NCBI RefSeq assembly: GCF_042853465.1
Contig: NZ_AP031497.1
Span: 992,001-1,056,000, forward strand
DNA length: 64,000 nucleotides
Source: Simiduia litorea
Lineage (GTDB): Bacteria; Pseudomonadota; Gammaproteobacteria; Pseudomonadales; Cellvibrionaceae
Reading direction: 5' to 3'
The notes below the pieces were generated by a model, which made no database searches, was not told the DNA's origin, and saw nothing but the letters and a program-made list of their open reading frames with translations. The translations under genes were made by a program, and so were the position numbers. Shown here in pieces: positions 34,854 through 44,700 of this stretch (within the stretch, counting starts at the first letter, position 1; each line of letters opens with the position of its first letter).

Positions 34854-36773
34854 ATGAATATTGACCCGATGGTGTTGCTTGTAGGTGTGGGTCTATTGTC
34901 GATTACCTGCCAATATCTGGCTTTTAAAGTAAAAATTCCGGCCATTCTTCCGCTCTTGGTAACCGGTATTTTACTCGGGCCAACCTTTGGTGTGCTTGAC
35001 CCCGATGCACTTTTCGGCGACTTACTTTTCCCGTTGGTTTCCTTGTCCGTTGCCATTATTTTATTTGAAGGTGCGTTGACGCTGAAGTTTGAGGACTTAG
35101 CGGGCCACGGCTCTATGGTGCGTAACTTATGTACGGTGGGCGCTGCTGTTACCTGGGCCGTGGCAACACCCGTGGCGCATTACGCGTTGGGTATGTCTTG
35201 GCAGATGGCGTTCCTGTTTGGCGCCATTGTGACAGTAACTGGGCCCACGGTGATTGTTCCCATGCTGCGCTCGGTAAGGCCGAGTGCCAAAGTGGCTAAC
35301 ATTTTACGCTGGGAGGGTATTGTTATTGACCCCATCGGCGCTTTGCTCGCTGTACTTGTTTACGAATATATTATCGCTGTGCAGGATGCTTGGACTCATA
35401 CCTTGTTAACCTTCGGCTTGGTGTTAGGGGTTGGCTTTGGCTTGGGTGCGCTCATGGGCTATGGCATGGGGTTGGTATTGCGCAAAAACTGGGTGCCCCA
35501 TTATTTGCAGAATACCGCAGTGCTGACCCTGATGTTAGGTGCCTTTGCGGGCTCTAATATGTTGGCACATGAATCAGGGCTTTTAACTGTGACCGTGATG
35601 GGCATGTGGCTAGCCAACATGAAAGATGTTGATGTTGATGACATCTTAGAATTTAAAGAAACGCTTAGTGTTTTGCTCATCTCGGCTCTGTTTATATTAC
35701 TGGCAGCACGTTTAGACTTCGGCTCAATCATGCAAGTAGGGTGGGGCGCGATTTTAGTCTTGTTTGCTATTATTTTTATTGCTCGCCCTATTTCGGTGTT
35801 AATTTCTTCCGTAGGTACAGGCTTAAATTGGCGTGAGCTAGGCTTGTTAAGTTGGATTGCGCCGCGCGGGATTGTTGCCGCCGCCGTGTCGGCCTTGTTC
35901 GCGTTAAAATTGGAAACCTTGGGCTATGCAGAGGCCGACCTTTTGGTGCCGATGGTTTTCTTGGTGATCATTGCGACAGTCGTCTTGCAAAGTTTAACCT
36001 CTGTACATGTGGCTAATTTTCTCGGCGTACGGGCACCCGCACCCAATGGCTTTTTAATTTTCGGTGGTAGTAAATTTTCGCGCATGCTGGCTTTGGAATT
36101 GATTAATAAAAATATTCCAGTTCGCATCGCAGATACCAACTGGGATTCTATTCGTCAGGCGCGCATGGATAATATTCCCACCTATTACGGCAACCCTATT
36201 TCTGAGCATGCCCGCCGTACCATGGATTTATCCGCGATGGGTCAGGTTTTGGTTATGTCGCCCTACCGGCAGTTAAACCCCTTGGTGACCTATCATTTTG
36301 AACATGCCATGGGCAAAGGCTCAGTGTTAGGTTTGAGCGCTAACGAACAGGAAAGTCGAGCCAGTCATCAGGTCTCTGAGTCTTACGCTAAAAAGCTGGG
36401 GCTGTTTTCGGAATCGGCAACCTATGGGCGCTTGGCCAGTTTAGTGGCTAGGGGGGCGACCATGAAAACCACCAAGCTATCGGAGGCTTTCACCCTTGAA
36501 AAATATCACGAGACCTACGGTGCAAGGGCGTTGCCGTTATGTGCTATAGACCCTAATGGCCATATTTTTATTTATACCATCTCCCATGAATTTAAAACCA
36601 AGGCCGATTGGCAGATAGTGAGTTTGGTGACGCCCGAAACCGCAGAAGAGAAAGCGGCGCGCGAAGCGAAAGAAGAGGCGGCTCGATTGCAGAAAGAAGC
36701 CGATGAGCGGGCATTGAAAGAAGCTAAGCAGCGCGAAGCAGAAGGAGAAATGCCACCGGCCACCGAAGCGTAG
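34854..36773 (+). CDS. CPA1 cation:proton antiporter with cytosolic C-terminal domain
   Basis: A 639-residue protein. The first 390 residues form about 12 transmembrane helices of the Na+/H+ exchanger fold with the VTVTGPTVIVPML and WEGIVIDPIGALLAVLVYE segments (the acidic pair near the ion site). Residues about 395-560 form a TrkA-N/Rossmann-like domain (FLIFGGSKFSRMLALELI), here without a clear GxGxxG. The last 60 residues are a charged Glu/Lys/Arg/Ala coiled-coil tail. It should exchange Na+ or K+ for H+ and may be gated by nucleotides. nhaA lies 150 bp downstream on the same strand. Confidence 0.9.
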   Translation: MNIDPMVLLVGVGLLSITCQYLAFKVKIPAILPLLVTGILLGPTFGVLDPDALFGDLLFPLVSLSVAIILFEGALTLKFEDLAGHGSMVRNLCTVGAAVTWAVATPVAHYALGMSWQMAFLFGAIVTVTGPTVIVPMLRSVRPSAKVANILRWEGIVIDPIGALLAVLVYEYIIAVQDAWTHTLLTFGLVLGVGFGLGALMGYGMGLVLRKNWVPHYLQNTAVLTLMLGAFAGSNMLAHESGLLTVTVMGMWLANMKDVDVDDILEFKETLSVLLISALFILLAARLDFGSIMQVGWGAILVLFAIIFIARPISVLISSVGTGLNWRELGLLSWIAPRGIVAAAVSALFALKLETLGYAEADLLVPMVFLVIIATVVLQSLTSVHVANFLGVRAPAPNGFLIFGGSKFSRMLALELINKNIPVRIADTNWDSIRQARMDNIPTYYGNPISEHARRTMDLSAMGQVLVMSPYRQLNPLVTYHFEHAMGKGSVLGLSANEQESRASHQVSESYAKKLGLFSESATYGRLASLVARGATMKTTKLSEAFTLEKYHETYGARALPLCAIDPNGHIFIYTISHEFKTKADWQIVSLVTPETAEEKAAREAKEEAARLQKEADERALKEAKQREAEGEMPPATEA

Positions 36774-36922
36774 ATTGGTAGTACCTAGCCTTGGCCGTGC
36801 GAACGTTGGCGCCACGGGTTGGGATGTTAATATTTGAACGAATACTATCTTAAGCGTGTTTGGTATTTAACCGCGAAACTGGGTGGTAGATGTTCTTACG
36901 GTAAAGCAACTCTGGAGTAGTC

Positions 36923-38203
36923 ATGTCATTTAGTAGCGCATTTCATCGATTTATAGCGAAGGAAACATCGGCAGGTATTGTCCTGATCACTGTGACTCTT
37001 GCGGCACTACTGATGAAAAATTCATGGATGAGTGGTTTTTATGATGGCTTTCTTCACACCCCTGTAGTCATTCAGTTTGGTGCACTGGAAATAGCCAAGC
37101 CGTTATTGCTGTGGATTAACGATGGTTTGATGGCGATATTTTTCCTCTTGATTGGTCTAGAGGTAAAGCGAGAGCTGGTTGAAGGCAATTTGAATTCCGT
37201 ATCGCAGATGACGCTACCAGGTATTGCGGCTATCGGCGGCATGCTTGCGCCAGCTTTGGTGTATTGCTTTTTTAACTGGGGCGATGAAACGGCAATGCGT
37301 GGCTGGGCTATTCCAACGGCGACGGATATCGCATTTGCATTGGGGATATTGAGCCTGTTGGGCAATCGTGTGCCTCTATCACTAAAAGTATTTTTGATGG
37401 CGCTGGCTATTATTGATGACTTGGGCGCTATTGTTATTATTGCCCTGTTTTATACCGTGGAACTTTCTGCTTTATCGATTTGGGTCGCTAGTATTGCGCT
37501 AGTGACGCTCTTTGCGATGAATCGCTTGGGCGTTTTTAGGCGCGGTGCTTATGTCATTGTCGGTGTAGTGCTCTGGGTTAGTGTGCTGAAGTCAGGTGTT
37601 CATGCCACGTTGGCCGGTGTTGCGTTGGCGTTTATGATTCCACTTAAGTCTACCAACGATAAAGGCGAGGTGTTTTCACCGTCCAAAAAAATGGAACACG
37701 ATCTGCATTATTGGGTCAGTTTTTTCATCTTACCGCTTTTCGCCTTTTGTAATGCGGGTATTGATTTGCGGACTATCTCGCTGAGCCAATTAGCCGCTGG
37801 CGCACCTATGGGTATTATTTTTGGCCTGTTTGTTGGTAAGCAACTCGGCGTGTTTGGCTTGAGTTGGTTGGCCATTAAGCTAAAGATTGCGAGCATGCCT
37901 AAAGGTGCTACTTGGGCATCGCTCTATGGCGTGGCGTTATTGACGGGGGTTGGTTTTACCATGAGTTTGTTTGTTGACTCCTTGGCTTTTGAAGATGAAG
38001 CTTTGTATAAAGGTGCAGACCGGCTCGCAGTTTTAATTGGATCTTTGATGTCGGGCGTGGCCGGCTATTTTATGTTGTATTTTGGCTCTAGGCCGCAAGA
38101 AGACGAGGATGTGATCTACTTACCGTCAAGTGTTGGTTCCACCATGGAATCGCTGACGCAGTCGGCTGCATGGTTTAAAGATCAGCCACCGAAACTAAAG
38201 TAA
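36923..38203 (+). CDS. nhaA: Na+/H+ antiporter NhaA
   Basis: A 426-residue 12-helix antiporter that exports Na+ in exchange for protons. The essential residues are seen: D135 (TATDIAFALG), D165 and D166 (AIIDDLGAIVII), matching D133, D163 and D164 of E. coli. A conserved late segment (LLTGVGFTMSLFVDSLAF) is present. TCTGGAG precedes the ATG. A strong bidirectional terminator directly follows the stop. Confidence 0.97.
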   Translation: MSFSSAFHRFIAKETSAGIVLITVTLAALLMKNSWMSGFYDGFLHTPVVIQFGALEIAKPLLLWINDGLMAIFFLLIGLEVKRELVEGNLNSVSQMTLPGIAAIGGMLAPALVYCFFNWGDETAMRGWAIPTATDIAFALGILSLLGNRVPLSLKVFLMALAIIDDLGAIVIIALFYTVELSALSIWVASIALVTLFAMNRLGVFRRGAYVIVGVVLWVSVLKSGVHATLAGVALAFMIPLKSTNDKGEVFSPSKKMEHDLHYWVSFFILPLFAFCNAGIDLRTISLSQLAAGAPMGIIFGLFVGKQLGVFGLSWLAIKLKIASMPKGATWASLYGVALLTGVGFTMSLFVDSLAFEDEALYKGADRLAVLIGSLMSGVAGYFMLYFGSRPQEDEDVIYLPSSVGSTMESLTQSAAWFKDQPPKLK

Positions 38204-38233
38204 AAAAAAGAGGCCGTTAGGCCTCTTTTTTTT
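38203..38233. terminator. Bidirectional intrinsic terminator
   Basis: AGAGGCC-GTTA-GGCCTCT forms the stem with A tracts on the left and eight T on the right, so it works on both strands. It closes nhaA (plus) and the convergent aminotransferase gene (minus). Confidence 0.9.
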
Positions 38234-38248
38234 CGTGCGGCTACATGA

Positions 38249-39520
38249 TTAGGCGAGTTGTTGGCGCACCGCCACGAGTTTTACACAGGTGACGAACACC
38301 TCCATGGCACCGACGACTTCTTGTACGCTTGGTACCGATGGCGCTATGCGAATGTTGCAGTCTTGCGGGTCTTTACCGTAGGGAAAGGTGGCGCCGGCTG
38401 GGGTTAGTTTGACGCCAGCTTCTGCGGCTAAACGAACAACGTCTTTGGCGCAATGGGGGCGGGTGTCGAAGGCCACAAAATAGCCGCCTGCAGGCTTTTC
38501 CCACGTGCCTAAATCTGTGCCGGTAAATGCGTCATCTAAGGCTTTTAACACAGCATCGAAACGCGGCTGCAAAATGCGCGCGTGTTTCTGCATATGCGCG
38601 TTTAGGGCATCAATTGTGGGAAGCAAACGCATGTGGCGTAATTGATTCACTTTGTCGGGGCCAATGCTTTGTGCATTGAGGAATTTTCGAAAGCCTTTGA
38701 GGTTGGCCTCGCTCATGGCCACGAAGGCGACGCCGGCGCCGGCATGGGTAATCTTTGACGTGGATGCAAATTGCAATACGGAGTCTTCTGTGCTGTGGGC
38801 GCGGCAAAACTCCATGATGTTTGCAAGAGGTAAAGCCGCCGCTAAATCATGTACCGCGTAGGCGTTGTCCCAGAAGACGCGGAAGCCATTACCGGCGATT
38901 TTTCCCAATTTCGCAATCCGTTCAACTACCTCGTCACTATAAATGACGCCGGTTGGGTTCGAGTACTTAGGCACGCACCACATACCTTTAATACTGCTAT
39001 CGGCTTGCACCAAGGCTTCAACTTGGTCCATGTCCGGACCGTTGGCGGTCATCGCGACGGGTATCATGTCTATGTTTAGCTGTTCGCACAGGGTGAAGTG
39101 GCGATCGTAGCCGGGCACCGGGCAGAGAAACTTCATACGTTCAGCCTTAGACCAAGCACTTTCGGTGCTGGTGAAGCCAAACTCAACCGCGGTGATCAAG
39201 CATTGAAACATTAGGGTTAGACTGGAGTTGCCCTGCGCCAGCACTTCCGCCGGCTTTACGCCAAAGATATGTGCGCCCAGCTCACGGGCTTCCGCTAGAC
39301 CATCTAAGCCGCCGTAGTTACGGGTATCGGTGCCATCGAGACTTTTGTAGTTTCCTTTCAGGATGCCGTCGAGTCCGTCGGATAAGCTCAGCTGTTCGCT
39401 GGAGGGCTTGCCGCGTGTGAGGTCTAGGCTCAGCTTCTTAGCAACGATAGCGTCGTATTCGGCGCTGAGTTGTTGTTCCCACTGGCGTAATTGGTCTTTG
39501 CTTGCGTTGTTTAAGTTCAC
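38249..39520 (-). CDS. PLP-dependent aminotransferase, class Ic aspartate aminotransferase type
   Basis: A 423-residue fold-type I enzyme. The PLP-binding lysine is K256 (FASTSKITHAG), the ring-contacting residues N188 (YSNPTG) and D218 (FWDNAY) are present, and the final substrate-binding Arg sits in NIRIAPS. The N-terminal LSLDLTRGKPSSEQL is typical of the Corynebacterium AspT-like group (Aminotran_MocR-related but without a DNA-binding domain). It probably transfers amino groups between aspartate or a similar donor and 2-oxoglutarate. An unusual palindromic site precedes it. The gene is single and ends at the bidirectional terminator. Confidence 0.88.
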   Translation of the reverse strand: MNLNNASKDQLRQWEQQLSAEYDAIVAKKLSLDLTRGKPSSEQLSLSDGLDGILKGNYKSLDGTDTRNYGGLDGLAEARELGAHIFGVKPAEVLAQGNSSLTLMFQCLITAVEFGFTSTESAWSKAERMKFLCPVPGYDRHFTLCEQLNIDMIPVAMTANGPDMDQVEALVQADSSIKGMWCVPKYSNPTGVIYSDEVVERIAKLGKIAGNGFRVFWDNAYAVHDLAAALPLANIMEFCRAHSTEDSVLQFASTSKITHAGAGVAFVAMSEANLKGFRKFLNAQSIGPDKVNQLRHMRLLPTIDALNAHMQKHARILQPRFDAVLKALDDAFTGTDLGTWEKPAGGYFVAFDTRPHCAKDVVRLAAEAGVKLTPAGATFPYGKDPQDCNIRIAPSVPSVQEVVGAMEVFVTCVKLVAVRQQLA

Positions 39521-39576
39521 GTTGGGCCTCGGTTTGTAATACGGCTACAAAAAACGGGCGGGATTATAAACGGCTT

Positions 39577-39615
39577 TTGCGCAACTTTTAATCGATTTTA
39601 TCGATTAGGGCGCAA
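39577..39615. promoter_or_regulatory. Nested inverted repeats upstream of aminotransferase, candidate operator
   Basis: The core TAATCGAT-TTT-ATCGATTA (39589-39607) is a perfect 8-bp inverted repeat, flanked by a second pair TTGCGC (39577-39582) and GCGCAA (39610-39615). It lies 57-95 bp upstream of the aminotransferase start, where a promoter is expected. No adjacent regulator gene obviously fits it. Confidence 0.45.
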
Positions 39616-39706
39616 TAATTTTATCACTTGGGGCATCGTAGGTGGCAGGCGTCCGGCTGTGGCTAGAATTCCAGCTTTTGCGCAAGGTAAGTTGTGTTTG
39701 CTAGTT

Positions 39707-39731
39707 ACCAAGGGTCGAATTAACCCTTGGT
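39707..39731 (-). terminator. Hairpin downstream of TetR gene
   Basis: ACCAAGGGT and ACCCTTGGT form a perfect 9-bp stem with a 7-nt loop, 54 bp after the TetR stop on the minus strand. No T run follows, so it may be a weak terminator or a processing signal. Confidence 0.4.
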
Positions 39732-39784
39732 GCCGAGAGAATTTGCAATAGGTCTTACTGCGGCTTACAGCGCTACTGCGGGTT

Positions 39785-40402
39785 CTAATAGAAGTGTAAA
39801 AACATTTCGACAGATTTTTCCAAGTATTGGTCTAGCGTGTCGAGATGGTCTTGGTTGGGAAGGCCGAGCAAGGCCATAAAGTGCGCGCTGCCTTTTAATA
39901 GGCAGAGCAATTGATCTGTGGCTATCCCGATATTCTCACAGTGGATAGTGCCCAGTTGATGTTGTCGCGCGAGGTAATTTTGCAGGCAGGACTCTACTTG
40001 TGCGGGCCCTGCGGAGAAAAACATGTCTGAAATTTCTGGATGCAGCTCGGCGTTAGTGGCACAGAGCCGACACAGTTGGATGGCTTCGCGGCTGAGTATC
40101 AACTCTTGGAAATGATGGGCAAAGGCGAGCAGTACGGTTTTCACAGGCTGGTTGTCGACAAAGATAGCTTCGTTCAAGGCGCTTGCTATGCAGCGATTTT
40201 CGATACAGAACTTGAATAAGTCATCCTTGGTGCCAAAGTGGCTGTATACCGTTTGCTTAGAGACACCCGCCGTTTCGGCCACTTGGTCCATGCTGGTACT
40301 GAGGAAGCCTTGTTCGGTGAATAGATGACTCGCAGCGTCAATAATCTGCTGACGCTTCTCTTCGCTACGGCCGCGGGTTTTATTTTTTGTCGTGTCGTTC
40401 AT
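39785..40402 (-). CDS. TetR/AcrR-family regulator of the divergent RND pump
   Basis: A 205-residue repressor. The helix-turn-helix lies at about residues 18-65 (RQQIIDAASHLFTEQGFLST, then VAETAGVSKQTVYSHFGTKDDLF), a very regular AcrR-type N-terminus. The rest is helical and includes an AefR-like C-terminal region. The gene is divergent from an RND adaptor-permease operon across a 154-bp gap with paired inverted repeats, the usual layout for a local repressor that binds a pump substrate. Confidence 0.92.
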   Translation of the reverse strand: MNDTTKNKTRGRSEEKRQQIIDAASHLFTEQGFLSTSMDQVAETAGVSKQTVYSHFGTKDDLFKFCIENRCIASALNEAIFVDNQPVKTVLLAFAHHFQELILSREAIQLCRLCATNAELHPEISDMFFSAGPAQVESCLQNYLARQHQLGTIHCENIGIATDQLLCLLKGSAHFMALLGLPNQDHLDTLDQYLEKSVEMFLHFY

Positions 40403-40440
40403 CGCGCTAGTCTAACTGAAAAAATAGTCTAAAAACAAAC

Positions 40441-40456
40441 TAGACGGCTCAGTCTA
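40441..40456. promoter_or_regulatory. Candidate TetR operator 1 (TAGAC-N6-GTCTA)
   Basis: TAGACGGCTCAGTCTA is a perfect 5-bp inverted repeat with 6-bp spacing in the divergent promoter region. The same arrangement recurs 28 bp away. Extra half sites TAGTCTA occur at 40409-40415 and 40425-40431. Confidence 0.65.
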
Positions 40457-40468
40457 TTTTGTCTATTC

Positions 40469-40484
40469 TAGACTCTTGCGTCTA
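40469..40484. promoter_or_regulatory. Candidate TetR operator 2 (TAGAC-N6-GTCTA)
   Basis: TAGACTCTTGCGTCTA repeats the architecture of operator 1 with different spacer bases, which argues that the arms are the conserved part. GTCTATTCTAGAC at 40461-40473 overlaps it and gives a second possible pairing. Confidence 0.65.
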
Positions 40485-40556
40485 TTTTGGCGTTAAGCGG
40501 GCTCGCCGTTTAAGCGCGATAGTCATTTTCACCCCTAGCGATAATTGAGGTTTTCC

Positions 40557-41750
40557 GTGCTCCAGGTTAATGATTCAAACGGCTTAACGCCCGGTTGGCT
40601 AAGATTTTTACGCCGCTACTGGGTGTTCGCGCCGGTGTTAATACTGGCATTCGCACTTGGGCTGTCTTCGTTATTGCGTCAACCGAATGCGGCTGAAGTG
40701 GAGAAGCATCGATTGCATGCGGCTGGACAGCTGCTACAGGAGCAGGCCAGTTATAACATCGAACGACGTTTTGCTGGCCGTGTTGCCGCAAGTCAAGATG
40801 CCGATGTGGGTTTCGAATTGGCGGGTCGGGTCTCGCAGTTATTGGTAAACGATGGTGACCGAGTACAGGCGGGCCAAGTGCTGGCGAAGTTGGACACCGA
40901 GTTGTTGGTGGCCGAGCGGGCGCAATTGCTTGCGCAACTCGATGATACCAAGGCGAGGCAATTATTAAATACCGCCAATATTAAGCGGCACCAGTCGTTA
41001 CAGGCGAGCGGGTTCGCCTCTCAGCAGCGATTAGATGAACTTGAAACAGAGCAGAAAACCTTAACCGCGAGCTTAGATGCCTTAACTGCCAATCTCGATA
41101 GCGTCGACAGTCGCTTGCGCAAGGCTAACCTCAAGGCGCCTTATAGTGGTGTTGTAGCGCGCCGATTTGTCGATCAAGGCATGGTGGTTAATGCTGGCAG
41201 CCCGGTGTTGCGTTTACAGGAGTCTGGCGCAATGGAGGCGGCTATTGGCGTGCCGGTAACGTTTGCATTGAATTTGACTGCCGGTCAGTTGGTGCCTTTG
41301 TCGCTGCGCGGTAACATCTTTGAGGCGCGCATTATCACCGTGGGCTCTGATGTAAGCCCAGTGACGAATACCGTTAATGTACGTTTGTTGCTGCCGCAAA
41401 ATACCTCGGCCTTTAACGGTGATTTAATCCAACTGGTGATGACCGAGTCGGTGCAAAAAACAGGGTTTTGGATTGCTGCAGATGCCATTACTGACGGTGT
41501 TAGAGGTCGTTGGACGGTTTATGTATTAGTCAAGGAGAGCGATGGCGTGTACCGCGTCGAAGCGCGGGATATTCAAATTGAGCATATGCTGGGTGATCGC
41601 ATGTTTGCTTCGGGTGCGTTGGCCGATGGCGAATTAATAGTTGCTAATGGCGTGCACCGGGTTGTGCCAGGGCAATTAGTGAGTGTGAACCTGACGCCTG
41701 AAGCCGATGCCGAGGGCGCTACATCTGTGGTGTCCGAGGGGCAGCCATAA
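40557..41750 (+). CDS. RND efflux periplasmic adaptor (membrane fusion protein)
   Basis: A 397-residue periplasmic adaptor. An N-terminal membrane anchor (about residues 15-37) is followed by the biotinyl-lipoyl-like domain (GRVSQLLVNDGDRVQAGQVLAKLD), a coiled-coil hairpin (about 110-165), the second lipoyl half (KAPYSGVVARRFVDQGMVVNAG) and a beta barrel. I chose the GTG at 40557, with GAGG 6 nt upstream, rather than a TTG four codons earlier that lacks a ribosome site. The stop overlaps the permease start (TAATG). No outer membrane channel gene is in the operon, so it probably shares a TolC-like protein encoded elsewhere. Confidence 0.92.
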   Translation: MLQVNDSNGLTPGWLRFLRRYWVFAPVLILAFALGLSSLLRQPNAAEVEKHRLHAAGQLLQEQASYNIERRFAGRVAASQDADVGFELAGRVSQLLVNDGDRVQAGQVLAKLDTELLVAERAQLLAQLDDTKARQLLNTANIKRHQSLQASGFASQQRLDELETEQKTLTASLDALTANLDSVDSRLRKANLKAPYSGVVARRFVDQGMVVNAGSPVLRLQESGAMEAAIGVPVTFALNLTAGQLVPLSLRGNIFEARIITVGSDVSPVTNTVNVRLLLPQNTSAFNGDLIQLVMTESVQKTGFWIAADAITDGVRGRWTVYVLVKESDGVYRVEARDIQIEHMLGDRMFASGALADGELIVANGVHRVVPGQLVSVNLTPEADAEGATSVVSEGQP

Positions 41751-44700
41751 TGGTGCGAGCATTTGTTGAAAATCCGCGCCTAGTTATTTTAGTTATTGCG
41801 GTTTTACTTGTGGGTGGTTTAGCGGCGGTGAATTCACTGCCACTATCCGAAGACCCATACATCACCGGACGCCACGCCACCATTCTCACGCCTTTTCCGG
41901 GCGCTAGCGCGGAGCGTGTCGAGGTGTTGGTAACCGAAAAAATTGAAAACAAAGTGCGTGAATTGGCTGAGCTGGAGTTGGTGACATCCGTTTCCAAGGC
42001 GGGTTTGTCGACACTTATGATCGAGCTGAAAGGCACTATTCCCCCCGAAGATGTACCCGGTCTATGGTCACGCACTCGAGCGCTCATCGACGAGGTGCAG
42101 ACGCAAATGCCCGAGGGCGTTTTGCCAACGCGTATGTTAGATAATCGCTCTCACGCCTTCACTCGCATCCTAGCTTTGCAGTGGCACGGAAAAGGCGAGC
42201 CCGATATGGCGATTTTGGCGCGCTATGCACAAGAGCTGGAAAGTCGATTGCGGGGTTTGGCCGGTTCTTGGCGGGTTGAAAAATTTGGTGCGGCGCAGGA
42301 AGAAATTCAAGTTGCGATTGATAGTCACCGCGTTGCCAGTTTGGGGCTGACGCCTGCCGACATTGGCCACGCTATTAGTCGCGCCGACAGTAAAGTCGCG
42401 GCGGGTGAATTAAGTGCAGGTCACTTGTCTGTCGCCGTGGAAGTACGTGGTGAAATTGACAGCGTTGAACGCGTGCGTCAAGTACCGCTGCAGTCGCCAG
42501 CTTACGGCAGCCTTGTGGTTGGCGACATTGCGCACGTTTATCGCGCCGAGAAAACGCCTCAGGATAGCCTTGCGATTGTGCACGGCGAGCGCGCGGTGGT
42601 GGTATCAGTGTCGATGTTGGCGGATCAACGCATCGATCGCTGGAGTGAAAAAGTTGATCAGCGCCTACAGGATTTTGAGGCGATATTGCCGGCCAATATT
42701 CAATTACAAACCTTGTTTGATCAGCGCGGTTATACCGAGACGCGATTGAGCGACTTGATGGGTAACGTAGTCCTGGGCTTCACTTTAATCCTGTTGGTGC
42801 TGTTTTTTACCTTGGGTTGGCGCTCTGCCATCATCGTTGCCTTGGCGCTACCGTTGACGGCCATGTTTACTTTGGCAGTGATGAAGTTTTACGGACTGCC
42901 TATCCACCAAATGTCGGTTACAGGCTTGATTGTCGCGTTGGGTATTATGGTCGACAACGCGATTGTGATGGTGGACTCCATTGCCCGCGAACGTCGAGCC
43001 GGACACGCCCGCACAGAAGCAGTTCTGCGTTCGGTGCGCCACCTTTGGTTGCCTTTGTTGGGGTCGACGTTAACCACAATTTTAGCGTTTATGCCGATTG
43101 TGTTAATGCCAGGGCCGGCGGGGGAGTTTGTTGGTGGTATCGCATTATCGGTGATCTTTTCATTGGTCGGCTCTTGGATAATTTCACACACCTTAATCGC
43201 GGGCTTAGCGGGGCGTTGGCTGCCACAAGAGCAGAAAAGTTTGCGTTGGTTTGAATGCGGAATATCGGGCGCTAAATTTAGCGCAAAAGCTGAAAAGATG
43301 ATCGCCGCTGCCATGCGTAGGCCCTTGGCAACCTTGGTAGCCGTGGCAAGTTTGCCGCTGCTAGGTTTTGTTGCGGCAGGGCATCTAACTGAACAGTTTT
43401 TTCCAGCCTCTGATCGCGATATGTTTCATATTGAAGTGTACTTGCCCGAGCAGGCGACAATTGATGCGACGCGTCAGGTGGTTGCCAATATTTCTGATTA
43501 TTTGACGGCCGAAGTACCAGAGATTGAAGAGGCGCATTGGTTTATCGGTAGTGCCGCACCGGCTTTCTATTACAACTTAATGTTTGGCCGCGATGGTTCG
43601 GCTAACTACGCCCAGGCCATGGTGAAAACAGCACATTTCTCGATAGCGAATAAACTTATCCCCAATTTGCAGAAGCAATTGGATCAGCACTTTCCGAGCG
43701 CACAAATACTGGTGCGCAAACTGGAACAGGGGCCGCCGTTCGAGGCGCCCGTGGAAGTGCGCCTCTTTGGCCCTAGCCTCGATGTCCTTAAAGCCAAGGG
43801 TGATGAAGTACGTGCGGCCATGGTTGCTGTGCCGGCGGTGACTCATTCTCGCGCCTCTTTAGCCGCCGCGGTGCCAAAACTTTGGTTAGATGTCGATGAA
43901 GATGTGGCCAAGCGGGCGCAGTTGCAACTGGTGGACTTGTCACAGCAAATGCAAAATGCGCTCGATGGTTTAGTGGGTGGCTCGCTGATCGAGGGCACAA
44001 CACAAGTGCCGGTGCGGGTCCGTTTGCAAGCCCAGCAACGTGTTGATTTAGATGTACTACAGCAGTTTCAATTTGTGGCCGGTGTCGTTGCCGATGATCG
44101 CGCTGTACCCTTAACATCTGTCGCTGGTCTCGATGTAGAGCCAGCTCAAGCCACCATCACACGTCGCGATGGCGAGCGGGTAAATACTTTACAGGCATTC
44201 ATTCGCGACGGTGTCCTGCCGGCGACGGTATTAACGCAGTTACAAACCCAGCTCGATGCACAAGGTTTTCACTTGCCGCCAGGTTATCGATTAACCTTTG
44301 GCGGTGAAAGCGCTGAACGCGATGAGGCAGTGCACGATCTCATGGGCTCGGTGGGTCTTATTTTGACCCTGCTGGTGTTGGTGGTGGTGTTAAGTTTTAA
44401 CTCTTTCCGGCTCAGTGCGATTATCTTTGCGGTGGCCTTTCAATCCATAGGCTTAGGTTTATTATGCGTGTACTTGTTTAACTATCCTTTTGGTTTTACG
44501 GTGATCATCGGTCTGCTAGGTTTGATGGGGCTGGCGATAAATGCGGCCATTGTTATTTTGGCTGAGCTTAAATCTGATGCTAATTCTGTGCGCGGTGACG
44601 AGGCTGATATTGTTGCCGGTGTGATGCGCTGTGGTAGACATATTGTATCTACCACAATCACCACCGTAGGCGGCTTTTTGCCATTAATTTTGGCCGGTGG

